Shown here: positions 29,435 through 37,555 of the stretch, in pieces | How the letters are laid out: each line of letters opens with the position of its first letter | How positions within the stretch are numbered: position 1 is the first letter of the stretch | From: an uncultured Acidovorax sp. | GTDB taxonomy: Bacteria > Pseudomonadota > Gammaproteobacteria > Burkholderiales > Burkholderiaceae_C | Reading direction: 5' to 3' | DNA length: 64,000 bases | NCBI GenBank assembly: GCA_913774625.1 | Contig: CAJYHL010000063.1 | Coordinates: 62,001 to 126,000 of the forward strand | Notes under the pieces: model-generated | Database searches by the model: none | The model's input: only the letters and a program-made list of their open reading frames with translations | What the model was told of the DNA's origin: nothing | Program-made: the position numbers and the translations under genes

Positions 29435-30177
29435 CGAGACCTCCTCCGAGCAGAGGCCGTGTCAGCGGCAGGCGGCTTGTGCCGCACCCGGGGCGCCCAC
29501 TCCAGCAATTGCCACTGCGCCAGCAACAGGGCCAGATAGGCGGCGACTTCGGCCCATTCCTCAAGCACGGCCGCGTTATGGCCCCAGTGGGGTGACACCA
29601 CCATGCCGAAAAGATGGCCTTCGCCATAGGTGCTGAGCAAGGCCGCCGCCACGCCCAGTCCCAGTTCGAACCAGGGAAAAGGACAGGCCCGCAACAAGGC
29701 CCATACCAGCCGCTCGACGCGAAACCAGGCGAGGACGCCCCCTGTCACGACCAGCAGCGCCACCACGGCCGGCGCCACTGCGGGCTTGTACCAAAGCACC
29801 GACGAGGAATATTCGGGACCGTTGTCGCCCATGCCGACAGGCGTCAGCAGCGCCGCGCCCCAGCTGAGCTCGCGTCCCATCAGCAGCAGCCACACCGGGA
29901 CCAGGCAGGCGGCCAGGGCCACCGCTGCACGCGAAGCGCCCCGCAGCCGGTCCAGCACCGCGTGCACCGCAGCCATCATTGCGCCGGCCACCAGAACGGC
30001 GAGTTGCAGGTTTTCGATCCAGCCGTTCTCCCAGCCGGCCTCCACGGGAAGTACGGGCACGATGAAGAAGCCGATTCCCAGCCAAGCGGCCGTCATGAAG
30101 CACAGCGCGTGGCGCAGCCCGGCGTGGGAAGATTCCTGGATGTGGGCCCCAGGCAGGGCTGTGCAGAGGGATTTCAT
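29431..30177 (-). CDS. Uncharacterised six-helix membrane protein with ENG-E / RELSWG / EEWAE motifs, Fur-box promoter
   Basis: 248 aa, about six hydrophobic helices (near 25-45, 56-76, 84-101, 133-151, 168-185, 206-226). Conserved-looking acidic motifs sit at helix ends: ENGWIE (E50, E55), GRELSWG (R102, E103), YGEGHLFG (E186, H188) and LEEWAE (E206, E207, E210). This pattern resembles, from memory, a widespread uncharacterised family with EDG-E, EEISWG and EE--E motifs; function unknown. The acidic and His residues could bind a metal, which would fit the strong Fur box in its promoter, but that is inference. It is flanked by genes of unrelated function. Confidence 0.75.
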   Translation of the reverse strand: MKSLCTALPGAHIQESSHAGLRHALCFMTAAWLGIGFFIVPVLPVEAGWENGWIENLQLAVLVAGAMMAAVHAVLDRLRGASRAAVALAACLVPVWLLLMGRELSWGAALLTPVGMGDNGPEYSSSVLWYKPAVAPAVVALLVVTGGVLAWFRVERLVWALLRACPFPWFELGLGVAAALLSTYGEGHLFGMVVSPHWGHNAAVLEEWAEVAAYLALLLAQWQLLEWAPRVRHKPPAADTASARRRSR

Positions 30178-30298
30178 GCTGGGTGTGCCGCTCCACGACC
30201 CAGGCAGGGTGCACGCGAACAGTTATCGCGGCGCCAGGGGGCGTCCGCACCGGATCAGCAAAGCGGACTGACGAGTGCGGAATGAAGACTTGACGGTA

Positions 30299-30313
30299 TG
30301 TGAATCATTATCA
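30299..30313. promoter_or_regulatory. Fur box
   Basis: TGTGAATCATTATCA matches the 7-1-7 Fur consensus TGATAATNATTATCA at 12 of 14 defined positions. It overlaps the -10 of a minus-strand promoter leading to the 248-aa membrane protein, so iron-bound Fur would block it. Confidence 0.7.
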
Positions 30314-30335
30314 TCCACATCCATCACGCTGTCAC
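30307..30335 (-). promoter_or_regulatory. Sigma-70 promoter for the membrane protein gene
   Basis: Minus strand GTGACA (30330-30335), 17-base spacer, GATAAT (30307-30312): each hexamer matches five of six consensus bases. Predicted start of transcription is near 30300, giving a leader of roughly 120 bases before the ATG at 30177. Confidence 0.65.
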
Positions 30336-30402
30336 ACACTGGCAGTAGGCACGCCGCACCGGGGACAGCATCCGCGCAGTCGTCCTACAAGCCCCCCCCG
30401 CA

Positions 30403-31320
30403 TCAGACCGGAACCGGACAGGCGGTGTGCCCCGGAACGGCCTCGCCCAGAAAGTCCAGAAACCGCCGCACGGCCGGCGACAGGCCCCGGCGCGAGGGGA
30501 ACACCGCATGCACCACGCTTCGCGGGGTGGACCAGCCCGGCAGCACGCGCACCAGCCGGCCATCGGCCAGCTCGGCATGGCACATGTAGTCGGGCAGCCA
30601 GCACATGCCGGTACCGGCCAGCGCGGCGAACTTGAGGGTGAGCAGGTCGTCGGCCACATAGCGCGGGCTGTGCTGCACCGTTTCCTCCCGCCCGTCAGGC
30701 CCGATGAGCCGCAGCGTGGTGCGCCCCTCCGCGGCGGACATGGCCAGGCTGTCGAGCGTGGGAAGATCGGCCAGCGTGGCCGGCACGCCCTGGCGAGCCA
30801 GCTGCGCCGGGCTGGCGACCAGCACCTGCGCGCCCTCGTCCAGCCGCTTGACGACCATGCTGCCGCTGTCGTCCACCGTGGCGCGCACGCGCAGTGCCAC
30901 GTCCACGCCCTCCTCCACCAGGTTCACGGCGCGGTTGGTGACCTGCATCTCCACGCGCACCAGCGGGTTGCGCTCGAGGAACTGCGGCATCAGCTCGCCA
31001 AGCACGCTCTGCGCCAGCGTCACCGGGCAGCTCACGCGCACGGTGCCGCGCGGCTCGGTCTGCACCTGGGCCACGGTGTCGGCCGCAGCCTGGGCCGAAT
31101 CGCGCATGGCCTGGCAATGGCGCAGATAGGCTTCGCCCACATCGGTCAGCGACAGCTTGCGGGTGGTGCGGTGAAGAAGCCGCACGCCCAGGCGGGCCTC
31201 CAGGTCGGACACCCGCCGCGACAGCCGCGACTTCGGTATGCCCAGCGCCCGTCCCGCAGCCGCGAAGCCGCCGCGCTCCACCACCTCCGCGAAATACAGC
31301 ATGTCGTTCAGATCCTGCAT
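30403..31320 (-). CDS. LysR-family transcriptional regulator
   Basis: 305 aa. N-terminal helix-turn-helix ([37 protein letters not shown]) shown here only by its ends MQDLND and [13 protein letters not shown]; effector domain from about residue 90. The sequence is of the group that contains DsdC/AaeR-like regulators with the [12 protein letters not shown] motif. It is divergent from azoR across 153 bases that contain candidate LysR sites, so control of azoR, and of itself, is likely. Inducer unknown. Confidence 0.9.
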   Translation of the reverse strand: MQDLNDMLYFAEVVERGGFAAAGRALGIPKSRLSRRVSDLEARLGVRLLHRTTRKLSLTDVGEAYLRHCQAMRDSAQAAADTVAQVQTEPRGTVRVSCPVTLAQSVLGELMPQFLERNPLVRVEMQVTNRAVNLVEEGVDVALRVRATVDDSGSMVVKRLDEGAQVLVASPAQLARQGVPATLADLPTLDSLAMSAAEGRTTLRLIGPDGREETVQHSPRYVADDLLTLKFAALAGTGMCWLPDYMCHAELADGRLVRVLPGWSTPRSVVHAVFPSRRGLSPAVRRFLDFLGEAVPGHTACPVPV

Positions 31321-31359
31321 CGCTCTGCCCTCTCTTTTTGTGAAATCAGCCCGCCAACC

Positions 31360-31431
31360 GTTCCAATATCAGAACAATCTATCGCACGCCATCCCGCTTA
31401 TCAACAACTATATTCACCAGCACAATCTATC
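31360..31431. promoter_or_regulatory. Candidate LysR operator between regulator and azoR
   Basis: GTTC-CAATATCA-GAAC (31360-31375) is an inverted repeat of the T-N11-A class. ACAATCTATC occurs twice (31374-31383 and 31422-31431), 48 bases apart. Both lie in the AT-rich divergent promoter region. Confidence 0.5.
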
Positions 31432-31473
31432 CCAAGGCCAACGAATGGATTTGGCTCCCAGGAGAAAACCCTC

Positions 31474-32106
31474 ATGCAACTGCTTCACATCGATTCCGCC
31501 ATCACCGGCGACGCCTCCGTTTCGCGCCAGCTCACCGCCCGCACCGTGGCGGCCTGGGTGGCCGCGCACCCGGGCACGCAAGTGCAATACCTGGACCTGG
31601 CAGCGGATGCTCCGGCCCACTTCACGATGGACGCCATGGCGCCACGCACCGGCCAGACCGAAGGCCTGACCGATGTGCAAAAGCGCGAGAACGCCGTGTC
31701 CGAACGCCTGGTGAGCCAGTTCCTGGCGGCCGACGTGGTGGTGGTGGGTGCGCCTTTCTACAACTTCGGCATCCCCACGCAGCTCAAGGCCTGGATCGAC
31801 CGCATCGCCCAGCCGGGCCGCACCTTCCGCTACACCGCCGCCGGCCCCGAAGGCCTGGCCCAGGGCAAGACCGTGATCGTCGCATCCACGCGCGGCGGCG
31901 TCTATTCGACCAGCGAAGGCGGCCGGGCCCTGGAGCACCAGGAGAGCTATCTGCAGACCGTGTTCGGATTCTTCGGCATCACCGATGTGCGCTTCGTGCG
32001 CGCCGAAGGCGTGGCCATGGGCCCGGACGCCAGGAGCGCCGCCCTGGCCAGCGCCCACGGCGACATCGACAGGCATGTGGGCCAGGGTGCGGCTCTCGCT
32101 GCCTGA
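31474..32106 (+). CDS. azoR: FMN-dependent NADH-azoreductase
   Basis: 210 aa flavodoxin-fold enzyme that reduces quinones and azo compounds with NADH. It starts [20 protein letters not shown] (phosphate-binding loop for FMN), then [21 protein letters not shown] and ASTRGGVYS, which contact the flavin. GGAGA lies nine bases before the ATG. Divergent from the LysR gene; ends at a bidirectional terminator shared with another flavin reductase. Confidence 0.94.
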   Translation: MQLLHIDSAITGDASVSRQLTARTVAAWVAAHPGTQVQYLDLAADAPAHFTMDAMAPRTGQTEGLTDVQKRENAVSERLVSQFLAADVVVVGAPFYNFGIPTQLKAWIDRIAQPGRTFRYTAAGPEGLAQGKTVIVASTRGGVYSTSEGGRALEHQESYLQTVFGFFGITDVRFVRAEGVAMGPDARSAALASAHGDIDRHVGQGAALAA

Positions 32107-32162
32107 TCGCCGCTGGCCCGGCGGGGCCGGCCGGCTGGACATCGCAGCGTAGCGCCCCCAAC

Positions 32163-32196
32163 AAAAGAAGAGCCGGCAATGCCGGCTCTTCTTTTT
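32163..32196. terminator. Bidirectional rho-independent terminator
   Basis: AAAAGAAGAGCCGGC-AAT-GCCGGCTCTTCTTTT, a perfect 15-base stem with A-run and T-run, between the convergent azoR and FMN reductase genes. Confidence 0.95.
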
Positions 32197-32230
32197 GCAT
32201 TAGCGCACCGGCACTCACGCGCCGCGGCGG

Positions 32231-32806
32231 TCAGGCCGCCGGCTTGTGATCGCCCGCGTTGTTGTGGGTCTTCACCCAGGCCACGTACTTGTCCATCCAG
32301 GTCTGCAGGAACTTGCGGCTGCCCTCGCCCACGTTGCCATCGGCATCGAAGAAGCCTTCCTTGTAGTGGATGAAGGCCTCGGGCTGGCCCATGGTGGGCA
32401 CGTCCAGGTAGGCCAGCACATTGCGCAGATGCTGCTGCGCCAGCGAGGTGCCGATGGCGCCGACCGACGCGCCGAGCACACCGGCAGGCTTGCCGCCCCA
32501 CACGCTCTGCCCATAGGGACGCGAGCCATGGTCGATGGCGTTCTTCAGCACGCCCGGAATGGAGCGGTTGTATTCGGGCGTGACGAACAGCAGCCCTTGC
32601 GAGGCCGCCACCTCGGACTTGAGCCGCAGCACTGGCGCGGCCTGCTGCCCATCGTCGTCCTGGTCGTAGAGCGGCAGGTCGCCGATGCGGACTTCGGTGA
32701 AGGAAAAATCGGCCGGCGCCAGGCGGGTGAGCGCATGGGCGAGCTTGCGGTTGATGGAGTCCTTGCGCAGGCTTCCGACGACGAGTGCGATCTGGTAGCG
32801 ATCCAT
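32231..32806 (-). CDS. NADPH-dependent FMN reductase (ChrR/quinone reductase family)
   Basis: 191 aa flavodoxin-like enzyme. ALVVGSLRKDSINRKLAHAL binds the FMN phosphate and VTPEYNRSIPGVLKNAIDHGSR is the family signature. Members reduce quinones, chromate or azo dyes. The start at 32806 has a nearby GGAAAGGAAT ribosome site; the longer frame to 32881 is not conserved. Convergent with azoR. Confidence 0.93.
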   Translation of the reverse strand: MDRYQIALVVGSLRKDSINRKLAHALTRLAPADFSFTEVRIGDLPLYDQDDDGQQAAPVLRLKSEVAASQGLLFVTPEYNRSIPGVLKNAIDHGSRPYGQSVWGGKPAGVLGASVGAIGTSLAQQHLRNVLAYLDVPTMGQPEAFIHYKEGFFDADGNVGEGSRKFLQTWMDKYVAWVKTHNNAGDHKPAA

Positions 32807-33175
32807 GGAGATTCCTTTCCTGGGTTCATGCAAAGAGGATGGCGCCGCCTGCGCCTCTACGCGGCGGCACGCTCTTTCCATGATAGGGAGGCCGCTGCGG
32901 CGCCACAGTGCGCACCGAAAGCCCTTTCGCTACGCTTTCAATAGCAACACACTCACGATCGGCAAGGGCTACAGCAGCTCGCGCCAGCCTCCAAGAGCAG
33001 CCCACCCGCGCCATGGCGGACGGGCGCTGGCGGCGCGGTCCTACAGTGCCCGGCTCTGCGGCAGGCCTCTTCGCGGGCATCGCGGCGCCTTGGGATAAAG
33101 AAAAACCCGGCTGCGGGTGCGGCCGGGTTCTTGGTCCGATGCTGCCCTGAGCCGGGCGGCATCGCGGTAGGAGGA
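32807..33175. other. Intergenic region between FMN reductase and decarboxylase genes
   Basis: 369 bases without a convincing gene. It holds a short AT-rich patch with CGCTTTCAATAGCAAC (32933-32948), reminiscent of Comamonadaceae dispersed repeats, and the decarboxylase terminator at 33101-33129. The promoter of the FMN reductase is probably in 32890-32960. Confidence 0.5.
33101..33129 (-). terminator. Rho-independent terminator of the decarboxylase gene
   Basis: On the minus strand AACCCGGC, ten-base loop, GCCGGGTT followed by TTTCTTT. It lies about 45 bases after the decarboxylase stop. Confidence 0.85.
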
Positions 33176-35560
33176 TCAGAGCGTGCGGCCGAAGGGACCG
33201 TCGCTGCCCACCTGCACGATGCTTTCGGCGGCGGGCGCATCCTTTTTGCCGCCGCGCCGGCCGGGCTTGGGCTGCGGCGCCTCGGCCACGCAGTCGGCGT
33301 AGTAGCGCACCACGCCGTGCTCGTCCTCGATCTCCACCAGGCCGTGGATGTCGGTCTCGAAGCCGGGCGACAGCTTGGAGAATTCGCGCGAGAACTTGAG
33401 GTAGTCCACGATCTTCTTGTTGAAGACCTCGCCCGGGATCAGCAGCGGAATGCCGGGTGGGTACGGCGTGATCAGGCTGGTGGTGATGCGGCCTTCCAGA
33501 TGGTCGATCTCCACGCGCTCGGTCTTGCGCTGGGCGATGTGGGCGTAGGCATCGCTGGGCTTCATCGCGGGCGTCAGGTCCGAGAGGTACATCTCGGTCG
33601 TCAGGCGGGCGATGTCGTACTTGGCATAGAGCTCGTGCACGTGCTGGCACAGATCCTTCAGGCCCATGCGCTCGTAGCGCTTGTGCTGCTGGCAGAACTC
33701 CGGAAGGATGCGCCACATGGGCTGGTTCTTCTCGTAGTCGTCCTTGAACTGCTGCAGCGCGGCCAGCAGCGTGTTCCAGCGGCCCTTGGTGATGCCGATG
33801 GTGAACATGATGAAGAAGCTGTAGAGGCCCGTCTTCTCGACCACCACGCCGTGCTCGGCCAGGTACTTGGTCACGATGGAGGCGGGAATGCCGGACTTGT
33901 CGAACTTGCCGTCCAGGTTCAGGCCGGGCGTGACGATGGTGGACTTGATCGGGTCCAGCATGTTGAAGCCGTCGGCCAGCTGGCCAAAGCCGTGCCACTT
34001 GCTGGCGGCGTTCTTCTTGCCCTTGGCATCGCTGCGGATGACCCAGTCTTCCGCCCGGCCCACGCCCTCTTCCGCCAGCTGGTCGGGGCCCCAGACCTTG
34101 AACCACCAGTCGTCCTTGCCGAACTCCTCCTCCACCTTGCGCATGGCGCGGCGGAAGTCCAGGGCTTCCAGCAGGCTTTCTTCCACCAGCGCGGTGCCAC
34201 CGGGCGGCTCCATCATGGCGGCGGCCACGTCGCAGCTGGCGATGATGCTGTACTGCGGGCTGGTCGAGGTATGCATCAGGTAGGCCTCGTTGAAGAGAGG
34301 CCGGTCCAGCTTGACGGTCTGCGAGTCCTGCACCAGCACGTGGCTGGCCTGGCTGATGCCGGCCAGCAGCTTGTGGATGGACTGGGTCGCATACACCACC
34401 GAATGCTTGGGGCGTGCGCGCTTCTTGCCCATGGCGTGGTAGCTGCCATAGAACGGGTGGAAGGCCGCGTGCGGCAGCCAGGCCTCGTCGAAGTGCAGGT
34501 TGTCCACATAGCCGTCCATCATCGACTTGATGGTTTCGGTGTTGTAGAGCACGCCGTCGTAGGTCGATTGCGTGATGGTCAGCACGCGCGGCTTGACGGT
34601 GGCGGCGTCCACGCCCTTGAGCAGGGGGTTGGCGCGGATCTTGGCCTCGATGGCGTCGCGCTCGAACTCGCTTTTCGGGATCGGGCCGATGATGCCGAAG
34701 TGGTTGCGCGTCGGCTTCAGGAACACGGGGATGGCCCCGGTCATGATGATCGAGTGCAGGATGGACTTGTGGCAGTTGCGGTCCACCACCACCACGTCGC
34801 CCGGCGCCACGGTGTGGTGCCACACCATCTTGTTCGAGGTGCTGGTGCCGTTGGTCACGAAGAAGCAGTGGTCGGCATTGAAGATGCGCGCCGCGTTGCG
34901 TTCGGATTCGCCGATGGCGCCGTTGTGGTCCAGCAACTGGCCGAGTTCCTCCACCGCGTTGCACACGTCGGCACGCAGCATGTTCTCGCCGAAGAACTGG
35001 TGGAACATCTGGCCCACGGGGCTCTTCAGAAACGCCACGCCGCCGGAGTGGCCCGGGCAGTGCCACGAATAGGAGCCGTCTTCCGCATAGTCCAGCAGCG
35101 CCTTGAAGAACGGCGGCTGCACGCCTTCCAGATAGCTCTTGGCCTCGCGGATGATGTGCTTGGCCACGAACTCGGGCGTGTCCTCGAACATGTGGATGAA
35201 ACCGTGCAGTTCGCGCAGGATGTCGTTGGGCAGGTGGCGCGCGGTCTTGGTCTCGCCATGCACGTAGATCGGCACCTCGGTGTTCTTGCGGCGCACCTCG
35301 GCGATGAAGTTGCGCAGGCTTTGCACGATGGGATCCAGATCGGAGCCCAGCGTGAACTCCTCGTCGTCGATCGACAGGATGAACGCGCTGGCGCGGCTTT
35401 GCTGCTGCGCGAACTGCGTCAGGTCACCGTAGCTGGTCACACCCAGCACTTCGAAGCCCTCGGCCTCGATGGCCTGGGCCAGGGCGCGAATGCCCAGTCC
35501 GGACGTGTTCTCGGAACGGTAATCCTCGTCGATGATGACGATAGGAAAGCGAAATTTCAT
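33176..35560 (-). CDS. Basic amino acid decarboxylase (Orn/Lys/Arg decarboxylase, PLP fold type I)
   Basis: 794 aa, in the size range of the E. coli inducible decarboxylases. A receiver-like wing domain (about 1-130, starting MKFRFPIVIIDEDYRS) precedes the PLP domain. The Schiff-base Lys is in ATQSIHKLLAGISQ, and HFDEAWLPHAAFHP holds the Asp that contacts the PLP ring; SYSWHCPGHSGG is a family signature. The C-terminal domain ends with a Lys/Gly-rich tail. Which of lysine, arginine or ornithine it uses cannot be decided here. Decarboxylation consumes protons and yields polyamines or their precursors. No antiporter gene is adjacent. Confidence 0.9.
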   Translation of the reverse strand: MKFRFPIVIIDEDYRSENTSGLGIRALAQAIEAEGFEVLGVTSYGDLTQFAQQQSRASAFILSIDDEEFTLGSDLDPIVQSLRNFIAEVRRKNTEVPIYVHGETKTARHLPNDILRELHGFIHMFEDTPEFVAKHIIREAKSYLEGVQPPFFKALLDYAEDGSYSWHCPGHSGGVAFLKSPVGQMFHQFFGENMLRADVCNAVEELGQLLDHNGAIGESERNAARIFNADHCFFVTNGTSTSNKMVWHHTVAPGDVVVVDRNCHKSILHSIIMTGAIPVFLKPTRNHFGIIGPIPKSEFERDAIEAKIRANPLLKGVDAATVKPRVLTITQSTYDGVLYNTETIKSMMDGYVDNLHFDEAWLPHAAFHPFYGSYHAMGKKRARPKHSVVYATQSIHKLLAGISQASHVLVQDSQTVKLDRPLFNEAYLMHTSTSPQYSIIASCDVAAAMMEPPGGTALVEESLLEALDFRRAMRKVEEEFGKDDWWFKVWGPDQLAEEGVGRAEDWVIRSDAKGKKNAASKWHGFGQLADGFNMLDPIKSTIVTPGLNLDGKFDKSGIPASIVTKYLAEHGVVVEKTGLYSFFIMFTIGITKGRWNTLLAALQQFKDDYEKNQPMWRILPEFCQQHKRYERMGLKDLCQHVHELYAKYDIARLTTEMYLSDLTPAMKPSDAYAHIAQRKTERVEIDHLEGRITTSLITPYPPGIPLLIPGEVFNKKIVDYLKFSREFSKLSPGFETDIHGLVEIEDEHGVVRYYADCVAEAPQPKPGRRGGKKDAPAAESIVQVGSDGPFGRTL

Positions 35561-35706
35561 GCGCAGCCTCCCCGGGCAAACGGGCCAAAAAAACGAAATA
35601 GCCGCGCAGTGTAAGGAATATCAATGTCACGCTTTTGAAGCCGCCTGGCTTTTGACCCACAATTTGCGGACCCCGTCCCGACGACGACGGCTCCCAGGAG
35701 GAAGTG

Positions 35707-36132
35707 ATGGAGGAATCGACCCTTTGGTGGCTGGTGGCCGGCGGCGCGGTGATGGCCGAACTGCTCACCGGCACCTTCTATCTTCTGATGCTGGCCATCG
35801 GCATGGCAGCGGGCGCCCTGGCAGCCCATGCAGGCTGGTCCACCTCCGCCCAGCTGCTGGCCGCCGCCGTGGTGGGCACCTCCGCCGTCGTGCTCTGCCA
35901 CCTGCTGCGCAGCCGCCGCGCAGCCAGCCTGCCCGCGCACGGCAACCCCGACGTGAACCTGGACGTGGGTGAAACCGTGCAGGTCGAAGCCTGGCGGCCC
36001 GACGGCACGGCGCAGGTGCGCTACCGGGGAGCGCAGTGGACCGTGATGCTGCGCCCCGGCACCCCGCCCGCCCCCGGCCCGCACCGGGTGGCCGAAGTCA
36101 TCGGCAGCCGTCTGCTGGTGGACCCTGCCTGA
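35707..36132 (+). CDS. NfeD-like membrane protein
   Basis: 141 aa. Two to three N-terminal hydrophobic helices (about 5-65), then an OB-fold NfeDC domain (about 80-141; VGETVQVEAWRPDGTAQVRYRGAQW). AGGAGG sits five bases before the ATG at 35707; a GTG three bases earlier is less likely. NfeD proteins pair with SPFH/stomatin proteins, and the next gene, 107 bases on, is exactly that. The pair is thought to organise membrane microdomains. Confidence 0.88.
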   Translation: MEESTLWWLVAGGAVMAELLTGTFYLLMLAIGMAAGALAAHAGWSTSAQLLAAAVVGTSAVVLCHLLRSRRAASLPAHGNPDVNLDVGETVQVEAWRPDGTAQVRYRGAQWTVMLRPGTPPAPGPHRVAEVIGSRLLVDPA

Positions 36133-36239
36133 CCCGGTGCGCGCAGGTGCGCAGGTGCGCCGCCACATCGCGCACGGCGCTGCCCCCAGTCCTGCCCAGT
36201 CTCTGCATCCTGCTCTGAACCACCGAAAGAAAGGCTCCC

Positions 36240-37160
36240 ATGGAAATCGCCATCGTCATCGTCGTGATCGCCGCCGTGTTCATCGCCCGGTCCGTGAAAG
36301 TCGTGCCCCAGCAGAACGCCTGGGTCAAGGAGCGGCTGGGCAAGTACGCCGGCACGCTCACGCCCGGCCTCAACTTCCTCGTGCCCTTCATCGACCAGGT
36401 GGCTTACAAGCACAGCCTGAAGGAAATCCCGCTCGACGTGCCCAGCCAGGTCTGCATCACGCGCGACAACACCCAGCTGCAGGTGGACGGCATCCTCTAT
36501 TTCCAGGTGACGGACCCGATGCGCGCGAGCTACGGATCGAGCAACTACATCATGGCCGTCACCCAGCTCGCCCAGACCTCGCTGCGCAGCGTGATCGGCA
36601 AGCTGGAGCTGGACAAGACCTTCGAGGAACGCGACATGATCAATGCCCAGATCGTCGCCGCCATCGACGAGGCCGCGCTCAACTGGGGCGTGAAGGTGCT
36701 GCGCTACGAGATCAAGGACCTGACCCCGCCCGCCGAGATCCTGCGCGCCATGCAGCAGCAGATCACGGCAGAGCGCGAAAAGCGCGCCCTGATCGCCGCC
36801 TCCGAAGGCCGACGCCAGGAACAGATCAACATCGCCACCGGCGAACGCGAGGCCTTCATCGCCCGCTCGGAAGGCGAGAAGCAGGCCCAGATCAACAACG
36901 CCCAGGGCGAAGCCGCCTCCATCACCGCCGTGGCCGAAGCCACCGCCCAGGCCATCGAGCGCATCGCCGCCGCCATCCGCCAGCCCGGCGGGGAGCAGGC
37001 CGTGCAGTTGAAAGTGGCCGAACGCGCCGTGGACGCCTACAGCCGCGTCGCGGCGGACTCCACCACCACCCTGATCGTGCCCAGCAACATGGCCGAGGTC
37101 TCCGCCCTCATCGGATCGGCCATGAAGATGGTGCAGCAGACGGGCCAGCGCGCGCCCTGA
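36240..37160 (+). CDS. SPFH/stomatin-family protein QmcA
   Basis: 306 aa. One N-terminal hydrophobic helix (MEIAIVIVVIAAVFIARS), then the SPFH (band 7) domain (about 20-190; VPQQNAWVKERLGKYAGTL, NTQLQVDGILYFQVTDP), then a heptad-rich coiled coil with EREKRALIAASEGRRQEQ and repeated GE motifs. Such proteins oligomerise into cages on the membrane and modulate FtsH-type proteases. Downstream partner of the NfeD-like gene. Confidence 0.93.
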   Translation: MEIAIVIVVIAAVFIARSVKVVPQQNAWVKERLGKYAGTLTPGLNFLVPFIDQVAYKHSLKEIPLDVPSQVCITRDNTQLQVDGILYFQVTDPMRASYGSSNYIMAVTQLAQTSLRSVIGKLELDKTFEERDMINAQIVAAIDEAALNWGVKVLRYEIKDLTPPAEILRAMQQQITAEREKRALIAASEGRRQEQINIATGEREAFIARSEGEKQAQINNAQGEAASITAVAEATAQAIERIAAAIRQPGGEQAVQLKVAERAVDAYSRVAADSTTTLIVPSNMAEVSALIGSAMKMVQQTGQRAP

Positions 37161-37216
37161 TCGGCCTTGTTTGATCGCCCCGGCCGCTTTTTTCGAAAAA
37201 TGGTGCGAAGCACTGC

Positions 37217-37222
37217 TATACT
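37217..37222 (+). promoter_or_regulatory. -10 box of the tRNA-Ser promoter
   Basis: TATACT followed by a GC-rich discriminator (TGCGGGC), as is usual for stable RNA promoters. The -35 region (TTTTTTCGAAAAA, 37188-37200) is not canonical. Confidence 0.6.
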
Positions 37223-37233
37223 TGCGGGCTTCC

Positions 37234-37324
<91 letters not shown>

Positions 37325-37330
37325 AAACAA

Positions 37331-37361
37331 AAAGCCGTTGATTCGTCAACGGCTTTTTTCT
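37331..37361 (+). terminator. Rho-independent terminator of tRNA-Ser
   Basis: AAAGCCGTTGA-TTCG-TCAACGGCTTTTTTC: perfect 11-base stem, stable tetraloop and T-run, beginning eight bases after the tRNA CCA. Confidence 0.95.
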
Positions 37362-37555
37362 TTGCGCAGTGCAGGCCCGAGGATGCCTGCCGCGCGCCGT
37401 CCGAGGCCACGTCTTCTACAGGCTCGCCGGCATGCCCTGCTCGATGCGGCACATGGCAACTTCCGTCCATCCTGGCTGACAAAAAAGAGGCTGCTTCGCC
37501 GCGTCCCGTGCTCCCTCGCCAGCCCGACACTGCTTCGGTCTGCAAGCGAGGACCC

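Noticed and set aside
33131-35614. An 827-codon frame opposite the decarboxylase gene
   Set aside because: Antisense shadow; the decarboxylase has intact PLP motifs along its whole length.
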